Source: Conidiobolus incongruus B7586 (Eukaryota > Entomophthoromycota > Entomophthoromycetes > Entomophthorales > Conidiobolaceae). Taken from it: a stretch of DNA of 16,354 nucleotides. The DNA is taken from positions 1-16,354 of the forward strand of contig JNEM01008689.1 of NCBI GenBank assembly GCA_000697335.1, written 5' to 3'. The translations under genes were made by a program, and so were the position numbers. The notes beneath the pieces were generated by a model that worked only from the letters and a program-made list of their open reading frames with translations, was not told the DNA's origin and ran no database searches. Shown here piece after piece: positions 10,818-16,354 of this stretch (positions are counted from its first letter, which is position 1; every line of letters begins with the position of its first letter).

Positions 10818-11719
10818 TATCTATATAATATTTTCATATTTTTATAGTAAAATAATGAAAATTAAAAATTTTTTAAATGTTATTAATCAAAATTATATAA
10901 TAAAATCCAATGTGTATATAATTTTTTTATTATTTAATCGAGATATTATAAATATAATATATTTCCAATATAATTATATATAAAAACATTTTCAACAAAT
11001 ATATTAAAATAACTGATTACGAAAAACTATTATATTATATAAATATAAAATTTTTGAGTACTTTTATATGAATAAATAGTTCAATCATGTCTTTATTAAA
11101 TATTCATATATTTTATATGTCTTTATAATAAATTCTTTAATCCTTTACTACATATAAATATTGTTGAAATTATATGGCTTATATTAATGATTTTTGTATT
11201 ATCTGAAAAAATTCAATACTATAAATTTTCAATATTACAATCTATATTTGTTTAGATAATGAATTTCTACACAATGTAATAAACTTAATATTTATACCAG
11301 AGAGTAATATAAAATACATTGAACAAAATCGATAAAGAAAATATAAAATTTCAAATAATCCTAAGTACTCAAGTTTGTATATACAATTATTTACCTTTAT
11401 CTGACAAAGTGCATTAACTTCCTTGCAATCTTTTTACCTAAATTTTCCTTTATATTTTAATACAGATTCCATTATCAGAATATTTTAAAGTATTCACAAG
11501 GTAACATAATTAATTTAACTTTCAGAATTTCAATTTATGAAAATTTAAATCCAAGTACCTATGGAATTCATAACTGATTTATATTTGTTAAAAAATATTC
11601 CAATTTTACCTTTGTTAGATATCTTATCAAAAATCAATATAATTGATTTGATACTGTTCGAGGTTATGTAGATTATACTTAATGATGCAAATAGAATAAT
11701 AAATAAACCATTGTTTACT

Positions 11720-14700
11720 TTATTTAAAAAATAAAATAGATTTTAAGTTAAATATGTAGGAAATAACAATTGGCTTAAGCTCTTTAAACTGACTATCATT
11801 AGCGCTAGATATGTTAGTTGCTTCATATAGCTTTTGGGTTATTTCGTTCACTTTCAATTGGTTGCAAGGAGTTAGATGATTAATTAAACTTGCTAATAAC
11901 TTGGAGTATATGTCCTAAAATAAATATTAGTAATTTTGAATCATGAATAAGGATAAATTACCTGATGATTGAAGAGAAGGTAGGTAAATATATTAGCAAC
12001 ATCATCTAATGCCTGGTAGTTAATTTTGTTATTGATTATCAAGTCGAAACTATCTTTAAAAATCTTTTCCATTAAGATGTAAGTAGGAGAGTCTATTGAA
12101 TAAAAATCAATGTACATTGATTAGGTTGGATAATAATTAATAGATTACTTGCATTGGCATTATTCAAAATGACAATGATATCATTAATTGAACCTAAAAT
12201 ACTATTACTGAAATCTGGCAAAAAAGTAAAATACAAGAATTAAGGATATGAAATAAATATAGAATAAACAATTGATATAGAAATATAAAAAGGATATTTT
12301 TCAGCACCATATTGTAGAAATAAATATAATCTCTCAAGATGATTAATCTCAAGATTCGCAACATAAGATCCATACGATGATACTAAAATGGTAATGAATT
12401 TTGAATAACTTTTTTGAACTTCAAAAGACTAATAATCAAATAGATAATAAGAATAGTAATAACAATGGTAATAATGATATTACCTGTAGCTTTGAATCAT
12501 TAATAAAATCAAATGAGTTATATAGCAGGTCAAAGACTACTTTAACAACAAGACCCGAACTATCTTCGATAACGCCGATATCTACAATCTTGTAAATATA
12601 TATCGACAAAAAAAAATAATTGATGTGATATACTTTTAAAAGTGTGATCCAGGTGGATAAGGTTTTCAAGGATACTTAAAATTGTAATGATATCTATTTC
12701 TTCGTCAAAATCAGATAAATTCGAGACTATCTAAGGCATTAGAATCAAATCATTAGAAAAGATATTAAACTTACTAGATGGGTTGTTAAAAAATGTATTG
12801 ATATTAGATTGGATGATCTGTAATAGTAATTCTAAATAATCCAGATTATCACCAAAAGCATCCTAAAGACAATAAATAATGGTTCAAAATAAATGCAATG
12901 AAATTACCATCTTATTAATCAACTGGTTAATCCATTCGAAGCTAGCTAACCAAACTTCAATATGTGTAGAGTACTTGGCTAAAATATTGACATGTGCATT
13001 GATTTTAGTCATATGGATAGAAAAATACGAATCGAAGGTATCAAAGCTCATAATAGATGCAAACCCATTTAGCATCTATAAAAATGAATTAAAGAGTATT
13101 ATTATAAATGGTTGATAATTACTTGATATGTCGAAATAGCTTGTAAAATGGATTCATTGGAAGTGTTAGATGTATTTGGGTTTAGTAAATCTTGTATTTG
13201 ATTCTACTTTGTATTAGTATGATATCAATTAAAAATAATAGTGTATAACTACTTCAATATATGAATTTATAGATTCGACTATATTTGAAGAATTTGATCG
13301 AAGATTATTGGGTAATAAAAGGAATTCTATAATGGACCTTTAATTAATTAGTAACATTGCGAACAAGATGAAGTAAAGAGTACCTTTGGAATTTTGGAGG
13401 ATATATTTTTATATTGTTAAAAAGGATTTGTAACAGTTGAAAAAACTGATCTAAAGCTGGGCGTTAAATTAAATCTATAGTATTAAATCAATAAATTACC
13501 TGAAGATTTAATTTGATTCATAAACGACGATTTGTTCATTAATCTAGATAAAGTAACAAGATAAGTGCTTTTAGTGTTAATATCGAATTCATTGTAACTA
13601 TAAATATTGAGAGCCATGTTTAATATTTCTTGACTTGTATGTTGACATTGGCTTCCCAAGGGAGAGGAGGCAAAAGAACATAGAAGGTTATCGCTTAAAG
13701 TTTCATAATCTTCAGGATTTGCTAATAAATAAACATCAGCCCAGCGATTTATAAACCACATAGTATAATCAATAATATATAAGTGATTAATTTTCTACCC
13801 AAATATAAGTTAGTTATTACTATTGCATATTTTTTTCAATTTACTATATTAAATTGAGAGTTATGAGATAAATATAACCCAAATTTCAATATTTCAAGAG
13901 GAATCTTTATAGATAAATCCATATTAATGTTGTGCTATAAAATCATAAATAAAGGGTTTTAGTGTGTGAAAGGAGATAAAATACCTGAGTTTTTGAATAT
14001 TGAATTATGGAGGGTGGGATTTTACAATATTCTCCTTCATCATAATCAGTAAAAATATATCCAAATAGAAATATTAAGCATTCAATTTTTCTTATTATGA
14101 TGTAAATATGAGAATCATGGAAACCTAAAACTGTCAGTATGCAATTATTTACACTGTAGATGTGAAATTACCTTGATTTTGAGTATTAAGATCTATTTGT
14201 GCAAAGAATGCCAAAGATTGATCCAATGAAAGAGAAAGACTAGGTAAAATGGTTTCAAGGTTGCATCTAGCGATGCTTGCGGCACTTCTGATTAATTCAG
14301 AATCGAACGAATTAATATTGATACGGAAAAGTGTATAATTAGGATGTGATGTCTGCTTAATCATCAGTTCAATAAATTCAGAAATGATTGATGGAGCTAT
14401 TTCAGATAAAAACTCAGCTATTTCTTTAGATTTCGCTTTTTGGGCACCAGTAGCAGTGCTAAATTTAGAGTAGAATGTGAGGGTATCCAATTTAGATACT
14501 ATGACATCCCAAAATTCAAATAGTAATTTGAGGCTTTCATAAAAGTGAGGATTTTGATCATTGAAGTCACAGTGCTCAAGACACAGCATGGTAGTATTTG
14601 CACAGTGATTTAACCAAGTCAATATAGAATAGATGTATGTAAGATGGGTGATTGAGTTAGATTGGATTAAGTTATAGGACATTTCACATGCGTTAACCAT

Positions 14701-16145
14701 GGTGGTTGGATAATTCAATAAAGGTACACTATGACGAATGAAATAGTTAGAGCATGTTGATAGTCATAAAGAAAGAAAATACTTGATATATATATGACAT
14801 AAGAAATCAACTAGATGGCTTTGAGAAAATCTATATTGATCAAGGCTATTAAAACTATTTTCATCTAATTGGCATAATCTTTTAAAAATTTGTTCTATAT
14901 CATTTCGAATATTAAAATCGTCAAAGAGTTTGAGATATATCTAAATCAATAAAATTGATGAGAGTAAAATTGATAAAATTTGACATGGAATTTACCTTGG
15001 TGACGCAATTATAGAAAGCATCTACATTAAAGATATCAGCAAGTTCAGTAGGCAATTGGTCTGATGGATTAATTATATCTTGGTCTATTGAAATTTAACT
15101 TAAATAGGTTTATATTATTTAAAAATAATAACTTATGTTACCTATGCAAAATTTCCAATCTAGAATTTTAGATAAAATAGATAAAAGTCTTCTAACAAGT
15201 AATGGTTGATTTAAATTATTGGGTAAATCCATTAAACATTCCAACATTTGATTGATTAATGGAAATATATACCGATCCTAAAATAGGGTTGAGTATAGCA
15301 GTACAGTTAAGTGAAGCCTTAATTATGTACTTGAAACCATTTATGACAAGTTAAATGAATATCCAAACTTGAATTAACATTCGAGCAAGTAGATGCATTG
15401 AATTCATTCAATAAGCCCAAGCATATATCTAACTGAGTCTATTCATTATAACTGATTAGTTGATATAATATTATATAGTAAAAATTGAGATTACGGTTTG
15501 CTTGTTTCGTTTAATATCAAAAATTAATGGATCAATAATAGAAATAATGTGATCTAAATTTGTTTGACAGCCTTTTAGCTTGATTGAAATACAAAAAGCC
15601 TAGATAATTCAATGTATGTTAAAGAAAATATACCAATTTAAGCTAAAGCATGATTACCTCTATCAATTGAAGATTGCAATGAAGTGATTTACTAAGAATA
15701 AATAAGTCAAATAGGTAATAAATTATGGTTAGTAGAAATGTATATTACTCAGTTTGATTAATAAGCTTAAAGATTGATTGAATGATACTGTCAAATTTGT
15801 CATTATCAAGTTGAATAATAAAATTAGGTATGCTAAGTTTTAAAATATTAGCCATGTGGAATTGAACCAACTCTTGATTGGTATTTTCTAAAAGAGTTTT
15901 AATTTATTTATGTGAAATAATAACATGGTAGCGAATATATTACCAATTGTATATAAGCATAATTCAATTATATGTGGATAATTAATCAGTTGTTCAAAGT
16001 ATTTGATTGCTTCAAAATGCCGAACAGGATCCTAAGTTATGAATCAAACAAAAATAAATATGTTACCAAGTTTAGAGATATATAATATTACTTTTAGTAA
16101 ACAACCATATTCTTGAACTTCTTGAAATTTTATATCAATATCCAT
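11720..16145 (-). CDS. XPO4: Exportin-4 (XPO4), 24 exons, 1068 aa
   Basis: Karyopherin-beta nuclear transport receptor; in animals it exports eIF5A and SMAD3 (family knowledge). Exons, minus strand: 16145-16092, 16031-15944, 15887-15749, 15691-15658, 15599-15495, 15438-15331, 15277-15142, 15084-14996, 14940-14783, 14728-14172, 14124-13985, 13934-13845, 13794-13500, 13450-13384, 13337-13253, 13203-13123, 13075-12908, 12862-12775, 12726-12634, 12581-12484, 12428-12298, 12225-12149, 12092-11962, 11914-11720. All junctions keep frame. Matches to human XPO4 from memory, in order: an importin-N-like start (about 20-65); ILDWKF versus VLSWNF; FYESLKLLFEFWDVIV versus YMEAYDKLLESWLTLV; GYIFTDYDEGE...IPPSI versus GYLLADDTQGE...IPPEI; MWFINRWADVYLL (578 on) then GSQ; PKFQRS versus SPVQRT; YSKFITI versus YYKLITF; and SPTYILMEKIFK...HQDIYSKLLASL versus SPLFLATRHFLK...HQAEYSELVETL. 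Length is near human (1151). The protein is predicted all-helical, HEAT-like. Least certain junctions: introns 13, 18, 19 and 21. Confidence 0.9.
12226..12297 (-). other. U12-type AT-AC intron (XPO4 intron 21)
   Basis: Read on the minus strand, the intron starts ATATCCTTT at 12297, which equals the U12-type AT-AC donor consensus. It has a branch-site match TCCTTAAT (12246-12239) and ends TTTTAC, with the AC at 12227-12226, 14 nt after the likely branch adenosine (12240). It splits codon 935 in phase 2 (AA|T, Asn) and gives LQYGA-EN-FLPDFSNSILG, which lines up with LELGMTSMSSEVCQL in human XPO4. The other 22 introns of the gene are GT-AG and at most 60 nt. An overlapping GT-AG reading is also open (see findings) but has a poor donor. 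This implies a working minor spliceosome in the organism. Confidence 0.85.
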
Positions 16146-16354
16146 GTTGTATTCAAACTAATTGAATTTTATTGGAGGCAATTTTTCTGAGACTGATAAC
16201 ACATGGTTTTATCTTATTTCTAAAAATGATTATCATTTGAAATATTTATGGGACAAAATTCATTTTATTAAATACAAAAATTTTTATTAATTCGTATTTA
16301 AATTATATTTCATCCAAAACACATATTATATTTAATGTATTTATATTTAATGTA
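16146..16354. promoter_or_regulatory. Upstream region of XPO4
   Basis: The sequence upstream of the XPO4 start on the minus strand. It is A/T-rich, with a CCAAT box on the minus strand (ATTGG at 16171-16175) only about 26 bp from the ATG. The window ends before any neighbouring gene. Confidence 0.35.

Larger units (their letters stand above)
9494..11719. other. Convergent gene-free region between RPN8 and XPO4
   Basis: About 2.2 kb between two gene 3' ends, which is long for genes with such short introns. It is almost all A/T, with stops in every frame and no tRNA, rRNA or transposon signature. Slightly less A/T-rich pockets lie near 9795-9850, 9990-10020, 10590-10660 and 11400-11440, but none gives a recognisable peptide or RNA fold. 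Confidence 0.5.

Noticed and set aside
11395-11440. Minus-strand segment between TTTAG and GTAAA that could encode KKIARKLMHFVR
   Set aside because: All frames through it have stops, it lies beyond the XPO4 stop codon, and XPO4 already has a complete C-terminus.
11590-11680. GTTCGA near 11656 as a tRNA T-loop
   Set aside because: The flanking bases do not form a T stem and no acceptor or anticodon arm can be folded.
12215-12269. A 55-nt GT-AG intron (GTTTAT to GCCAG) in place of the AT-AC intron
   Set aside because: Its length fits the other introns, but joining 12270 to 12214 gives a stop within seven codons, and the acceptors further on also fail in that frame.
12401-13115. Short plus-strand open frames (12401-12595 and 12879-13115)
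   Set aside because: They are antisense to XPO4 exons 17, 20 and 21 and span introns of that gene.
355-16145. A functional gene cluster linking 40S assembly, deubiquitination, proteasome and eIF5A export
   Set aside because: The genes differ in orientation with long spacers, all are housekeeping, and gene neighbours in eukaryotes are often unrelated; nothing in the sequence supports a joint system.

Overview
The window is very AT-rich nuclear DNA from a eukaryote with four protein-coding genes, every one broken by short introns. I count 30 introns. 29 are GT-AG and 45-60 nt long, and one is a 72-nt AT-AC intron. TAA, TAG and TGA are all used as stops, so the standard code applies. The protein sequences (NOP14 with [15 protein letters not shown]8 with [38 protein letters not shown]) look fungal. 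An exportin-4 gene, known to be missing from budding yeast, together with a minor-spliceosome intron, points to an early-diverging fungus. This placement is inference; another AT-rich opisthokont or protist is not excluded.

Layout: (1) NOP14 on the minus strand, 3292 down to 355, five exons. (2) A gene-free divergent spacer of about 1.9 kb. (3) A USP10/Ubp3-type deubiquitinase on the plus strand, 5209-7590, two exons. (4) A spacer of about 0.8 kb. (5) RPN8/PSMD7 on the plus strand, 8418-9493, three exons. (6) A gene-free convergent spacer of about 2.2 kb. (7) Exportin-4 (XPO4) on the minus strand, 16145 down to 11720, which I reconstruct as 24 exons coding for 1068 residues. It is visible only in small ORF fragments until the introns are removed.

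The genes are housekeeping: 40S subunit assembly (NOP14), deubiquitination (USP10/Ubp3), proteasome lid (RPN8) and nuclear transport (XPO4). They are not an operon and I see no sign that they form one system. I see no mobile element, RNA gene, CRISPR array or virus-like element.

The most notable observation is in XPO4. Intron 21 (12297 down to 12226) starts ATATCCTTT, carries a TCCTTAAT branch site and ends in AC 14 nt later. That is a textbook U12-type AT-AC intron, and it is the only AT-AC reading that keeps the conserved protein in frame. The second is an FGEF motif in the N-terminal region of the USP10-like protein, resembling the FGDF motif by which USP10 binds G3BP.
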